A stretch of DNA of 33,864 bases from Lachnospiraceae bacterium UBA1759 (GTDB lineage Bacteria; Bacillota; Clostridia; Lachnospirales; Lachnospiraceae), in contig DCHF01000052.1 in assembly GCA_002315555.1 (NCBI GenBank), positions 1 to 33,864 on the forward strand, given 5' to 3'. Below the pieces are notes generated by a model, which ran no database searches, was not told where the DNA came from, and saw only the letters and a list, made by a program, of their open reading frames with translations. This document shows, in pieces, positions 15,393 to 24,538 of this stretch. Made by a program: the position numbers and the translations under genes. Position 1 is the stretch's first letter; the number at the start of each line of letters is the position of its first letter.

Positions 15393-17222
15393 ATGGACAA
15401 AAAAGAACGATTCAGCACCAGGCCGAGTATGATCTTATACTTCCTGAAGGGCTGTAAGCGCTATTTCGGGCTCGTCGCGCTGACGGGCGTCGCAATGGTG
15501 CTCTTTGAACTGGTAAATCCGAAGATCATCGGTTATACCGTAGACTATATTATCGGCGATACGGAAACGATCCCGGCATTCATCCTGAACTGGACCGAGC
15601 AGCTGGGCGGCCGTGATTATGTACTGGCACATTTGTTTATCTTCTCGGGCGTGGTTATTCTGATCTCGCTTGCGGGTGCCGCGATCCGCTACCTGTACCG
15701 TCTCTTAAACTCCATGGGCGCGGAGCATCTGGTCAAGCGTATGCGCGATACGCTGTATGAGCACATCACGCATCTTCCGTTTGCATGGCAGGATTCAAAC
15801 AAGACCGGCGATATTATCCAGCGCTGCACGTCCGATGTCGATATGATCAAAAACTTCATCTCGGAGCAGCTGGTCACCATCGTCCGACTGGCGGTACTCA
15901 TCGTGCTGTCCCTGTATTTCATGATGCAGATCAGCTGGAAGCTGACGATCACCGCAGCGATCTTTTTCCCGATCGTCGTGATGTACTCCTTCTTCTTCCA
16001 TAACAAGATCGGATCCTCCTTTGAGAAGGTCGACAGCGAAGAGGGTGCACTGTCCGCGATCGCACAGGAAAACCTGACCGGTGTGCGTGTTGTTCGCGCA
16101 TTCGGCCGCGAGAAGTACGAGCGTGACCGCTTTGAAGAGAAAAACGAAACCTATACCGGACTGTGGGTCGTCCTGATGCGCCTGCTGTCCTTCTTCTGGG
16201 TATCCAATGACCTGATCGCAGCCATCCAGGCCGTGACGATCCTGTCCTTCGGCTCTTTACTGGCCGTCCGGGGCGAGATCACTGCGGGTCAGTTCGTGGC
16301 ATTCCTGTCCTACAACGGACTGCTTATGTGGCCGATCCGTCAGCTGGGCCGTGTGGTATCCGAGATGAGTAAGGCCGGCATTTCCATTGACCGTATCCGC
16401 TACATCATGAACTCCGAAGCGGAGAAGGATGCGGAAGACGCGGGCGATTTCCCGGGAAGCGGCGACATTGAATTCAAGAACGTCACCTTCACATATCCGA
16501 CGGAGGCATCCACCGGTGTTGTCCTTGAGAATCTGAACTTCTGCATTAAGAAGGGTCAGACCGTCGGAATCCTGGGTGCTACGGGCTCCGGCAAATCCAC
16601 GGTGATCCATCTTCTGGACGCACTTTACGATCTTCCGGAGGACTGCGGTACCATTTCCGTGAACGGCGTGGATATCCGCAAGATCCGTAAGAAAGATCTG
16701 AGAAGTCATATCGGCATGGTCCTGCAGGAGCCGTACCTGTTCTCCGGAACGCTGGAGGAGAATATCCGCCTTGCAAAGCCCGATGCAACGCATGACGATG
16801 TTGTGCGCGCGGTAGAGACCGCAAGCCTGAAGCATTCCATCGAGCGTTTTGCCGATGGTTACGAGACCCATGTCGGTGAACGCGGCGTCACCCTGTCCGG
16901 CGGACAGAAGCAGCGTACCGCCATCGCTCAGATGCTGATCCGCGAGCCGGAGATCATGATCTTTGACGACTCGCTGTCCGCGGTCGATTCCGAGACCGAT
17001 GCCCGCATCCGTGCAGCCCTGAAGAGCGTTTCCGAAAACGCGACCGTCCTTCTGATCTCACACCGCATCACGACCATCATGCATGCGGATCAGATCCTGG
17101 TTCTTGAGGGCGGCAAGATCATCGAACACGGCAACCACGACGAGCTGACGGCTAAGAACGGTGTCTACAAGAGAATTTTTGATCTGCAGCTGTCTCAGGG
17201 AGACGCTGCGGAGGAAGCATAA
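15393..17222 (+). CDS. ABC exporter half-transporter, first subunit of pair A (Walker B Asp)
   Basis: This 609-residue protein has an N-terminal six-helix membrane domain and a C-terminal nucleotide-binding domain, the layout of type IV ABC exporters such as BmrC/BmrD and LmrCD. Walker A is GATGSGKST (near residue 395) and the signature is canonical (LSGGQKQR). Walker B ends IFDDSLSAVD, with Asp in place of the catalytic Glu. That combination marks the non-hydrolysing site of a heterodimer; the next gene has the opposite combination. The ATG at 15393 follows CAGGAGGG; an upstream ATG at 15369 lies within the purC terminator region and is rejected. The next gene starts 15 bases downstream. The substrate is unknown; drugs, lipids or peptides are all possible. 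Confidence 0.93.
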   Translation: MDKKERFSTRPSMILYFLKGCKRYFGLVALTGVAMVLFELVNPKIIGYTVDYIIGDTETIPAFILNWTEQLGGRDYVLAHLFIFSGVVILISLAGAAIRYLYRLLNSMGAEHLVKRMRDTLYEHITHLPFAWQDSNKTGDIIQRCTSDVDMIKNFISEQLVTIVRLAVLIVLSLYFMMQISWKLTITAAIFFPIVVMYSFFFHNKIGSSFEKVDSEEGALSAIAQENLTGVRVVRAFGREKYERDRFEEKNETYTGLWVVLMRLLSFFWVSNDLIAAIQAVTILSFGSLLAVRGEITAGQFVAFLSYNGLLMWPIRQLGRVVSEMSKAGISIDRIRYIMNSEAEKDAEDAGDFPGSGDIEFKNVTFTYPTEASTGVVLENLNFCIKKGQTVGILGATGSGKSTVIHLLDALYDLPEDCGTISVNGVDIRKIRKKDLRSHIGMVLQEPYLFSGTLEENIRLAKPDATHDDVVRAVETASLKHSIERFADGYETHVGERGVTLSGGQKQRTAIAQMLIREPEIMIFDDSLSAVDSETDARIRAALKSVSENATVLLISHRITTIMHADQILVLEGGKIIEHGNHDELTAKNGVYKRIFDLQLSQGDAAEEA

Positions 17223-17237
17223 GGAAGGAGGAAGAAT

Positions 17238-19061
17238 ATGGGCGAACAACATGATGATAAAAATGTAAAACTGCCGTTCTTCGGCTTCCCGATCCTGTGG
17301 CCTTTTATCAAGAAATATAAGAAGACCATGATCTGGATGATCACGCTCGGCTTCCTGGTTTCAGGCGTCGATGCGATCTATCCGCTGTTCAACCGTTACG
17401 CCATCAACCATTTCATCGGTGAGAAAACGCTGGATACCCTGCCGTATTTCATCATCGGATATGTACTGATGGCAGCGGTCCAGGCGGCATTAAACATGAA
17501 GAACGTTACGGACTGCACCAAAATGGAGATGTACACGAACCGCGACTTGAGAAACAGCGCATTCTCACATCTTCAGGAGCTGTCCCTGTCTTATTACAAT
17601 CAGAACAGCGTCGGCTACATCCACGCGCGTGTCATGAGCGACTCCGGTAAGATCGGTGAACTCGTCTCCTGGCGTACGATGGACCTCGTCTGGTGGGGGT
17701 CCTACATCCTTATCGTTCTGGTGGTCATGCTGGTCACGAACTGGAAGCTTGCGCTTCTTGTCATTGCGCTTTTACCGGTCGCAGTGCTGCTCGTGACGCT
17801 GTTCCAGAAGAAACTGTTGAAACTGAACCGCAGCGTGCGTGAGATGAACTCCACGATCACTGCGGACATCAATGAAGGCATTACCGGTGTCAAGTCCATG
17901 AAGACCCTGGTCGTTGAAGACAAGATGGGCCGTCATTTTAACGAGGACACCAGAGAAATGTACAGAAGATCCGTAAAGACCACGCATTATTCCGCGATGA
18001 TGACGGCAACGATCACGTTAATGTCGGCGATCGCGCTGTCCATCGTCCTGTGGAAGGGCGGTGAGATGACCACCGCTAAGGTCATGGAGATCGGTACGCT
18101 GTCCATCTTCATGTCCTATGCACTGGGAATGATCGACCCGATCCAGGGTATTATCAGTGCGATCTCCGGAATCATTGCCGTACAGGTCAACATTGAGCGT
18201 TATACCCGTCTGATCAACACCGAGGGTGAGGTCTATGACCGCCCCGATGTTGTGGAGAAATACGGCGATACCTTTGAGCCGAAGCGCGAGAACTGGGAGC
18301 CGCTGAACGGCGAGATCGAGTTCCGCGATGTTACGTTCCACTATCCGGACGGTGAGGAAAAGGTGCTGGAGCACTTTAACCTGCTGGTACCGCAGGGCAC
18401 GAACGTGGCTATCGTCGGCGAGACCGGCGCCGGCAAATCCACGCTGGTCAATCTGGTGTGCCGTTTCTTTGAGCCGACCGAGGGCCAGGTCCTGATCGAC
18501 GGCCGCGATGCCCGCGACCGTTCTCTGCAGTGGCTGCACAGCAACCTGGGCTATGTCCTGCAGACCCCGCACCTGTTCTCCGGTACCATCCGTGACAATC
18601 TGCGTTACGGCAAGCCGGACGCGACCGATGACGAGATCCTGCGCGCGATCCATCTGGTATCCGCGGACTTCATTCTGGAAAAGATGAAGGACGGTCTGGA
18701 TACGGAGATCGGTGAGGGCGGTGACTTCCTGTCCACCGGTGAGAAGCAGCTTCTTTCCATTGCCCGTGCGCTCCTTGCGGACCCGGCGATCCTGATTCTG
18801 GATGAGGCGACCTCCTCCATCGATACGGTGACCGAGAAAGCCATCCAGCATGCCATCTCCACGGCGATCGAAAACCGTACCTCCTTCATGATCGCACACC
18901 GTCTGTCGACGATCGTCAACGCGGATGTGATCCTGGTCGTATCCGAAGGCAAGATCATCGAAAGAGGCACCCACAAGCAGCTTATGAAGGCGAAGGGCGC
19001 ATATTACGAACTTTATACAAGACAGTATGAAGAACTTGTAGTTAACAACGAAATCGGTTAA
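17238..19061 (+). CDS. ABC exporter half-transporter, second subunit of pair A (degenerate signature)
   Basis: This 607-residue half-transporter has the same six-helix plus ATPase layout as its upstream neighbour. Walker A is GETGAGKST, Walker B has the catalytic Glu (ILDEATSSID), and the switch histidine is in IAHRLST. The ABC signature is altered to LSTGEKQ instead of LSGGQ. With the upstream partner this gives one competent ATP site and one degenerate site, exactly as in TM287/288 and BmrCD heterodimers. It starts 15 bases after the first subunit with GGAGG upstream, so the two are clearly co-expressed. The family is sometimes linked to multidrug export, but no substrate can be read here. 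Confidence 0.93.
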   Translation: MGEQHDDKNVKLPFFGFPILWPFIKKYKKTMIWMITLGFLVSGVDAIYPLFNRYAINHFIGEKTLDTLPYFIIGYVLMAAVQAALNMKNVTDCTKMEMYTNRDLRNSAFSHLQELSLSYYNQNSVGYIHARVMSDSGKIGELVSWRTMDLVWWGSYILIVLVVMLVTNWKLALLVIALLPVAVLLVTLFQKKLLKLNRSVREMNSTITADINEGITGVKSMKTLVVEDKMGRHFNEDTREMYRRSVKTTHYSAMMTATITLMSAIALSIVLWKGGEMTTAKVMEIGTLSIFMSYALGMIDPIQGIISAISGIIAVQVNIERYTRLINTEGEVYDRPDVVEKYGDTFEPKRENWEPLNGEIEFRDVTFHYPDGEEKVLEHFNLLVPQGTNVAIVGETGAGKSTLVNLVCRFFEPTEGQVLIDGRDARDRSLQWLHSNLGYVLQTPHLFSGTIRDNLRYGKPDATDDEILRAIHLVSADFILEKMKDGLDTEIGEGGDFLSTGEKQLLSIARALLADPAILILDEATSSIDTVTEKAIQHAISTAIENRTSFMIAHRLSTIVNADVILVVSEGKIIERGTHKQLMKAKGAYYELYTRQYEELVVNNEIG

Positions 19062-19080
19062 TATAAGGGTATGAAACGGA

Positions 19081-19120
19081 ATGCCCCTTCTTTACGGGAA
19101 TGACCGTAAGGAGGGGCGTT
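19081..19120 (+). terminator. Probable terminator after exporter pair A
   Basis: A long stem pairs 19081-19097 with 19104-19119 around a six-base loop. Only three T residues follow (GTTTG), so it may be a partial terminator or a transcript-stabilising hairpin rather than a full stop. The membrane-PAS gene starts 24 bases later. Confidence 0.55.
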
Positions 19121-19143
19121 TGAATGAAATCCGGGAGGGTCTT

Positions 19144-20511
19144 ATGGAACAGACCGAACTTAAGACAGAAGAAAAACTGACAGAAGAGAATACATTAAAA
19201 ACCGAATCGGAGGTCTCGCATAAGGCGGCACCCGGTCATACCGGAAGTTCAAAGCCGGCAGTGATCACAGTGATTCTTTACGGTCTCCTGGTCCTTGCGG
19301 CCGGAGTCATCACGGCGGTCCGCACGGTGCAGATCGTCACGGCGGCCGGTCTGGAAGTAAGCGGAAGCGTGCTGGCATCGGTCTTCACCGGTATCGGCAT
19401 GACCCTTGCGGTCCTGACGCTTTCCGCAGCGGTCCTGGTCCCGGTGCTTTTCGCACGGCGCAGAAAGCTTTATCATTTCCGCTATTCGGATCTTTTCCTG
19501 ATCCTGGGGCTCGCGGTCCTGTTCTACATCGGAAACAGTTCCTATAACAGCTTCATACTGGGACGTATGTCCAATGCGCTGGGCGTTTCCGGCGCAGTTA
19601 CGACCTCCGTCGGCGAGTCGGTGTTTGCGATGGTATTACCGGCGGCCTTCGTCGGAGCGGTGGCCATCGCGTCATTTGTGCTTGCCCGCACCAAGGCACG
19701 TACCGGAGCGATCATTTTTACGGCTGCAGCTTCCTGGATCTTTTTGTTGGATGCGATCGTTGTCCGGAAAGGCGCAGAGGGTCTGGCCGGTTATTATCTT
19801 GCGAGTCCGGAGCACCTTGAGAACGTGGTGCGCTATATCCGCGGCGCAGCTGTGGCCAATGCCCTGACGGCGATCCTTACGGTCGTTTCCGCCTTATTCC
19901 TGGGCCTTTCCACCAAACGCCCGGTCTGGGGCTTTACGGGGATCCTGCTCCTTGCACTGACTCAGCTGTTTGTGGGGATCGTTGCCGGCGTACTGCTGGT
20001 CGAGACCTTCGGCCTCGGCGTCAGAGGTATGATCATTACGTCTTACACCAAGCCTTTTGCGTACTTCATCGGCATGCTGCTGCCCCTTGCGGGAATGCTC
20101 TCAAGCCGGAAAAATACTGAGCATCAGGAGGACATGATGGAAATTACGAACGAAATTTTGCAGGCGATCCTGGATGCATATGTTTATGAGATCGTCTTTG
20201 TGGACCGCACGCATACGGTGCGCTATATGAACAAGGCGGCAAGGGCGCGCTATGGAAACGTGGTGAAGATCGGCGCGAGCCTGTTTAACTGCCATAACGG
20301 GAATTCCAAGGGAAAGATCGAGGAGTTCCTGAAGCGGGCTGATGCCGGTGAAAACGAAATGTTTGAGGTCCTGAACGGCAGTACCGGCGAGCGCGAGTTC
20401 TTTGTACCGGTACGTGACGCGGAGGGAAAGGTCATCGGCTATTACGAACGTCATGAGAATCATTGGAGCAAGGAAAGACCGGATGAACCGGTCACTGTTT
20501 ACGAAATCTGA
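19144..20511 (+). CDS. Polytopic membrane protein with C-terminal PAS-like domain
   Basis: I do not recognise this 455-residue protein as a named family. The first 35 residues are hydrophilic and rich in Glu, Thr and Lys. About eight hydrophobic helices follow (residues about 40-335). The last 110 residues are soluble and look like a PAS sensor domain: ILDAYVYEIVFVDRTHTVRY, MNKAARARYG, then SLFNCHNGNSKGKIEEFL and a closing VIGYYERHEN. The Cys-His in NCHN resembles the CH motif of PAS domains found in DUF438-type proteins. No kinase, cyclase, response or DNA-binding domain follows, so how a signal would leave it is unclear. It sits between two ABC exporter pairs. The ATG at 19144 has GGGAGGG ahead; the upstream ATG at 19081 lies in a hairpin. 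Confidence 0.8.
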   Translation: MEQTELKTEEKLTEENTLKTESEVSHKAAPGHTGSSKPAVITVILYGLLVLAAGVITAVRTVQIVTAAGLEVSGSVLASVFTGIGMTLAVLTLSAAVLVPVLFARRRKLYHFRYSDLFLILGLAVLFYIGNSSYNSFILGRMSNALGVSGAVTTSVGESVFAMVLPAAFVGAVAIASFVLARTKARTGAIIFTAAASWIFLLDAIVVRKGAEGLAGYYLASPEHLENVVRYIRGAAVANALTAILTVVSALFLGLSTKRPVWGFTGILLLALTQLFVGIVAGVLLVETFGLGVRGMIITSYTKPFAYFIGMLLPLAGMLSSRKNTEHQEDMMEITNEILQAILDAYVYEIVFVDRTHTVRYMNKAARARYGNVVKIGASLFNCHNGNSKGKIEEFLKRADAGENEMFEVLNGSTGEREFFVPVRDAEGKVIGYYERHENHWSKERPDEPVTVYEI

Positions 20512-20522
20512 TAAAGGAATTC

Positions 20523-20550
20523 TTCAGCCGCTGATACTTCAGCGGCTGAA
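20523..20550 (+). terminator. Hairpin after the membrane-PAS gene
   Basis: A perfect 12-base-pair stem, TTCAGCCGCTGA / TCAGCGGCTGAA, with loop TACT lies 11 bases after the stop. A T-run is absent directly after it (the next is at 20569-20574), so termination would be inefficient or need a factor. Confidence 0.5.
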
Positions 20551-20569
20551 CTGTTCACAGAAATAACAT

Positions 20570-20598
20570 TTTTTATTCGAACGTTTTTGTAGTATACT
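20570..20598 (+). promoter_or_regulatory. Possible promoter of exporter pair B
   Basis: TATACT (20593-20598) is a good -10 about 70 bases before the start codon. The -35 at the correct distance (TTTTTA, 20570-20575) is poor, so an activator or a different start may be involved. Confidence 0.45.
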
Positions 20599-20669
20599 GA
20601 TAACGTGCCGTTTTCAGTCCGGTTTCAGTCGGAAAAGACGGCTTACTTTCAGAGAAAGGACAGAAATAC

Positions 20670-22406
20670 ATGAAAAAATGGTTGAAATATGTGCGGCCGT
20701 ATCTGCCGTACTTTATTCTGGGGCCCATTTGCATGATCGTCGAGGTCGTCGGTGAAGTCATTATGCCGAAGATCCTGGCGGTCGTCATCAACAATGCAAA
20801 TGCGGGCACCCTGACTGTGGGGACCAGCCTCGGAAGCATGGGACTCATGGTGCTGACCGCTATTCTGATGATGGCCGGCGGTGTGGGCGGTGCTTACTTC
20901 GGAACCAAGGCCTCCGTTAATTTTGCGGCGGACCTCCGTGCCGATGCTTACCGCAAGGTCCAGCAGTATTCCTTCGCAAACATCGACAAGTTCTCCACCG
21001 GTTCGCTGGTCACCCGTCTGACAAACGATGTCACACAGGTGCAGAACTTTGTCAATATGATGCTCCGCATGGCGCTCCGTGCGCCCGGTATGATGATCGC
21101 AGCGCTGATCATGGCCATCGCCATCAAGCCGTCGCTGTCCGTTGTATTTGCCGTCAGTATGCCGCTTATGCTGCTGGCTGTCGGATTTATCATCCGCACC
21201 GGCTTCCCGCGTTTCGCTGCGATGCAGAGCAAAATCGATAAGCTGAACTCCACGGTGCAGGAAAACGTGACAAATGTACGTGTAGTCAAGAGCCTCGTGC
21301 GTGAAGGTTTTGAGATCGATAAATTTGCGGACGCCAACGCCGATCTGAAGAAGACCGCCATGTCCGCCGTCCGTGTCATGATCTTTATGCAGCCGGTCAT
21401 GACGCTGTTTATGAATGCGACCATCATCGCCGTTATCCTGTTTGGCGGACCCATCGTCCTCCGCGGGGACATGTCCGTCGGTGACCTTTCCGCATTCCTG
21501 ACTTATGTTACGCAGATACTGATGTCCCTTGTCATGATCACCTTCATGCTGATGATGTCCTCCCGTGCGCTGGCTTCCGGCAAGCGTATCCTGGAGATCA
21601 TCGACGAGAAGCCGGACATCAATGACGATACCGCGGCGGCTAAGGAAAAGACCATTGAAAGAGGTGCGATTACCTTTGAAAACGTGACCTTCCGCTATTA
21701 CAAGAACAGTGAGGAGAGCGTGCTGAACAATATCGATCTGGAGATCCCGGCCGGCGCGACCGTCGGTATCATCGGCTCCACCGGTTGCGGTAAGAGTACG
21801 CTGGTCTCCATGATCCCGCGTCTTTACGATTGCGATGCAGGCCGTGTCCTGGTCGATGGTGTGGACGTCCGCGACTATTCGCTGACCAAGCTCCGCGACG
21901 GCATCGGCATGGTGCTGCAGAAGAACACGCTGTTCTCCGGCTCCATCGCGGAAAACCTTCGCTGGGGCGATGAAAACGCATCCGATGAAGAGATGAAAAA
22001 AGCATCGGCCTATGCACAGGCCGACAAATTCGTGGAGACCTTCAAGGAAGGCTACGACACGATTCTGGACCAGGGCGGCACCAACGTCTCCGGCGGCCAG
22101 AAACAGCGTCTCTGCATTGCCCGCGCGCTTCTGAAGAAACCCAGGATCCTGATCCTCGATGACTCCACCTCCGCGGTCGATACCGCGACCGAGGCCCAGA
22201 TCCGCCGCGCATTCCGCGAGGAACTGAACGATTCCACGAAGATCATCATCGCGCAGCGTATTACCTCCGTTATGGAAGCGGATATGATCGTTGTCATGAA
22301 CGACGGCCGCATTACCGGCGTAGGAACGCACGAGAGCCTGATGGCCGGCAACGAGGAATATCGCGAGATCTACGATTCCCAGATGGAAAACAAGAAGGAG
22401 GGCTGA
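20670..22406 (+). CDS. ABC exporter half-transporter, first subunit of pair B (Walker B Asp)
   Basis: This 578-residue type IV exporter subunit has six membrane helices followed by an ATPase domain. Walker A is GSTGCGKST, the signature is canonical (VSGGQKQR), and Walker B ends ILDDSTSAVD with Asp replacing the catalytic Glu. The switch histidine is also replaced: the H-loop position reads IIAQRITS with Gln instead of His. Both changes indicate the non-hydrolytic site of a heterodimer completed by the next gene. The protein resembles LmrC/YfiB-type subunits. The next start lies four bases after the stop, with its ribosome binding site inside this gene's last codons, so translation is coupled. 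Confidence 0.93.
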   Translation: MKKWLKYVRPYLPYFILGPICMIVEVVGEVIMPKILAVVINNANAGTLTVGTSLGSMGLMVLTAILMMAGGVGGAYFGTKASVNFAADLRADAYRKVQQYSFANIDKFSTGSLVTRLTNDVTQVQNFVNMMLRMALRAPGMMIAALIMAIAIKPSLSVVFAVSMPLMLLAVGFIIRTGFPRFAAMQSKIDKLNSTVQENVTNVRVVKSLVREGFEIDKFADANADLKKTAMSAVRVMIFMQPVMTLFMNATIIAVILFGGPIVLRGDMSVGDLSAFLTYVTQILMSLVMITFMLMMSSRALASGKRILEIIDEKPDINDDTAAAKEKTIERGAITFENVTFRYYKNSEESVLNNIDLEIPAGATVGIIGSTGCGKSTLVSMIPRLYDCDAGRVLVDGVDVRDYSLTKLRDGIGMVLQKNTLFSGSIAENLRWGDENASDEEMKKASAYAQADKFVETFKEGYDTILDQGGTNVSGGQKQRLCIARALLKKPRILILDDSTSAVDTATEAQIRRAFREELNDSTKIIIAQRITSVMEADMIVVMNDGRITGVGTHESLMAGNEEYREIYDSQMENKKEG

Positions 22407-22410
22407 GAAC

Positions 22411-24348
22411 ATGGCAAGAACACTTGAACAGTTACAGGCACGTTACAACAGCTCTTCCAAGAAACCGGGCGGCGAGCGTCCCGGCCGTGGTCCGGGCGGT
22501 CCCAGACCGCAGGGAAAACCGAAGAATGCGAAGCAGTCCATTGCCCGTCTGGCAGGCTATGCCCGCGGTTATGAATGGCGCTTCATTTTAGTGCTGGTCT
22601 GCATGCTGGTGACGACTGTGACATCTCTGGTCGGCGGCTATATGCTGGCACCCATCATCGACCGCCTGACACTGGCGGTCACCGGTAAGGAGCCGGAAAT
22701 GTCCGTTCTGGAACGCACCGCGGACGGTGTGGTAAAGTCGCTCATGAGCGGATTCGGCGCGGATACATCGGCCATCATGCCGTACATCGTGACCGCAGCC
22801 CTCCTTTTAGGCGCAATCTATCTGGTCAGCCTGAGCACGACTTACATCCAGAGCCGTCTGATGCTGGGCTTCTCCCAGGGCATCATCGAAAAGATCCGTA
22901 ATGACCTGTTCCAGAAGCTGCAGAAGCTTCCGGTCCGTTACTTTGACGGCTGTCCGACCGGTGAGATCATGTCCCGTTTCACGAACGATGTCGATAACAT
23001 CGACAACATGATCAGCAACTCTCTGACGTCCGTGATCTCCGGCAGTGTCACGCTTGCGGGCACTCTGATCTTTATGCTGACCACCAGCTGGATCCTGACG
23101 TTAGTTACCATCGTTTGCATTCCGGTATTCACCTTTGGCGGCGGTGCGCTGGCAAAGATGTCCCGGAAATACTATTCCGCACAGCAGGCGGCTCTCGGTG
23201 CCGTAAACGGTTACATTGAAGAGAATGTTACCGGTCAGAAGGTCATCAAGGTCTTCAACCACGAGGATACCTGCGTGGAAGAATTCAACATGCTGAACAA
23301 CGACATGCGTGACAAGCAGTTCAATGCCAACTTCTGGGGCGGCATCATGGGCCCGGTCATGGGCAACATGTCCCAGATCACGTATGGTATTACCGTAGGT
23401 GTGGGCGGCATTCTGATGATCTCCGGCATGCTGACGCCGGGCGGCCTGACCGTATTTGCGGGCTACTCCCGTCAGTTCTCCATGCCCATCAACTCGATCG
23501 CCCAGCAGATGGCAACGATCTTCTCCGCACTGGCAGGTGCCGAGCGTGTCTTTGACGTCATGGATATGGATCCGGAAGAGGCCGATGCGTCCGATGCCGA
23601 TCCGATGCCCGACATGCAGGGCAATGTGGTCTTAAAGGATGTCACCTTCGGCTATGTGCCGGATAAGACGATCCTGAAGAACATCAGCCTGTATGCAAAG
23701 CCGGGTCAGAAGATCGCATTCGTCGGTTCCACCGGTGCCGGTAAGACCACGGTGACGAACCTGTTGAACCGTTTCTATGACATTGACGAGGGCAGCATTA
23801 CGATCGACGGTGTGGATATCCGCAACATTCAGCGTGATGTGCTTCGCGGGGACATCGCCATGGTTCTGCAGGATACGCATCTGTTCACCGGAACGGTCCG
23901 CGAAAATATCCGCTACGGCCGGCTGGATGCTACGGATGAGGAAGTCATCGAGGCAGCAAAGACCGCGTCCGCGCACTCCTTCATCATGCGTCTTGCGGAC
24001 GGTTATGACACGATCATCGAGGGCGATGGCGCCAACCTTTCCCAGGGTCAGCGTCAGCTCCTGAACATCGCACGCGCGGCCATTTCCAAGGCCCCGATCC
24101 TGGTCCTTGATGAAGCAACGAGCTCCGTTGATACCCGTACCGAGCGGCACATCGAGCACGGTATGGACCGCCTGATGAAGAACCGTACGACCTTTGTCAT
24201 CGCACACCGTTTGTCCACGGTCCGTAACGCCAATGCCATTATGGTACTGGAGCACGGCGAGATCATCGAACGCGGAAGCCACGACGAACTTCTGGCAATG
24301 AAGGGCCGTTATTACGAACTTTATACCGGTGTGAAGGAACTGGATTAA
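22411..24348 (+). CDS. ABC exporter half-transporter, second subunit of pair B (degenerate signature)
   Basis: This 645-residue subunit begins with a basic Gly/Pro/Arg-rich tail of about 40 residues before the first membrane helix, then the usual six helices and ATPase domain. Walker A is GSTGAGKTT, Walker B has the catalytic Glu (LVLDEATSSVD) and the switch His is in IAHRLST. The signature is LSQGQRQ rather than LSGGQ. It therefore complements the upstream subunit and forms a heterodimer of LmrCD/YfiBC type. The long membrane-domain loop after the first helix is common in this subunit class. The start codon is preceded by AAGGAGGG. No terminator with a T-run is seen after the stop; the MATE promoter follows. 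Confidence 0.93.
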   Translation: MARTLEQLQARYNSSSKKPGGERPGRGPGGPRPQGKPKNAKQSIARLAGYARGYEWRFILVLVCMLVTTVTSLVGGYMLAPIIDRLTLAVTGKEPEMSVLERTADGVVKSLMSGFGADTSAIMPYIVTAALLLGAIYLVSLSTTYIQSRLMLGFSQGIIEKIRNDLFQKLQKLPVRYFDGCPTGEIMSRFTNDVDNIDNMISNSLTSVISGSVTLAGTLIFMLTTSWILTLVTIVCIPVFTFGGGALAKMSRKYYSAQQAALGAVNGYIEENVTGQKVIKVFNHEDTCVEEFNMLNNDMRDKQFNANFWGGIMGPVMGNMSQITYGITVGVGGILMISGMLTPGGLTVFAGYSRQFSMPINSIAQQMATIFSALAGAERVFDVMDMDPEEADASDADPMPDMQGNVVLKDVTFGYVPDKTILKNISLYAKPGQKIAFVGSTGAGKTTVTNLLNRFYDIDEGSITIDGVDIRNIQRDVLRGDIAMVLQDTHLFTGTVRENIRYGRLDATDEEVIEAAKTASAHSFIMRLADGYDTIIEGDGANLSQGQRQLLNIARAAISKAPILVLDEATSSVDTRTERHIEHGMDRLMKNRTTFVIAHRLSTVRNANAIMVLEHGEIIERGSHDELLAMKGRYYELYTGVKELD

Positions 24349-24396
24349 GACCGGAGGAAGGTCCGAATATCCACAGGCCGAAAGATTAAATTCATT

Positions 24397-24425
24397 TTGA
24401 CCTGTAGACAGGAATATGCTAATAT
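24397..24425 (+). promoter_or_regulatory. Promoter of the second MATE gene
   Basis: TTGACC (24397-24402) and TAATAT (24420-24425) are 17 bases apart. The spacer and first -10 bases (24407-24421) are identical over 15 bases to the same part of the first MATE promoter. Confidence 0.7.
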
Positions 24426-24428
24426 GAT

Positions 24429-24500
24429 AAGCGGGATTTGAGCGCCTGATGCTCGGTCCCGCTTATTTCAGTTTATTCCGCAGAGCGGGAATATTCCCGC
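24429..24500 (+). promoter_or_regulatory. Four-arm leader with mutually exclusive hairpins before MATE 2
   Basis: Starting near the predicted transcription start, the leader has arm 1 AGCGGGA (24430-24436), arm 2 TCCCGCT (24457-24463), arm 3 AGCGGGA (24484-24490) and arm 4 TTCCCGC (24494-24500). Arms 1-2, 2-3 and 3-4 are all complementary, so pairing 2-3 excludes the other two hairpins. Arms 3 and 4 also form a perfect 16-base palindrome, GCGGGAATATTCCCGC (24485-24500), that could be a protein operator instead. It lies 38 bases before the start codon. Confidence 0.5.
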
Positions 24501-24538
24501 CGGCGTTTGGCGTAAACAGTACGTCTGAAGGAGAGATT

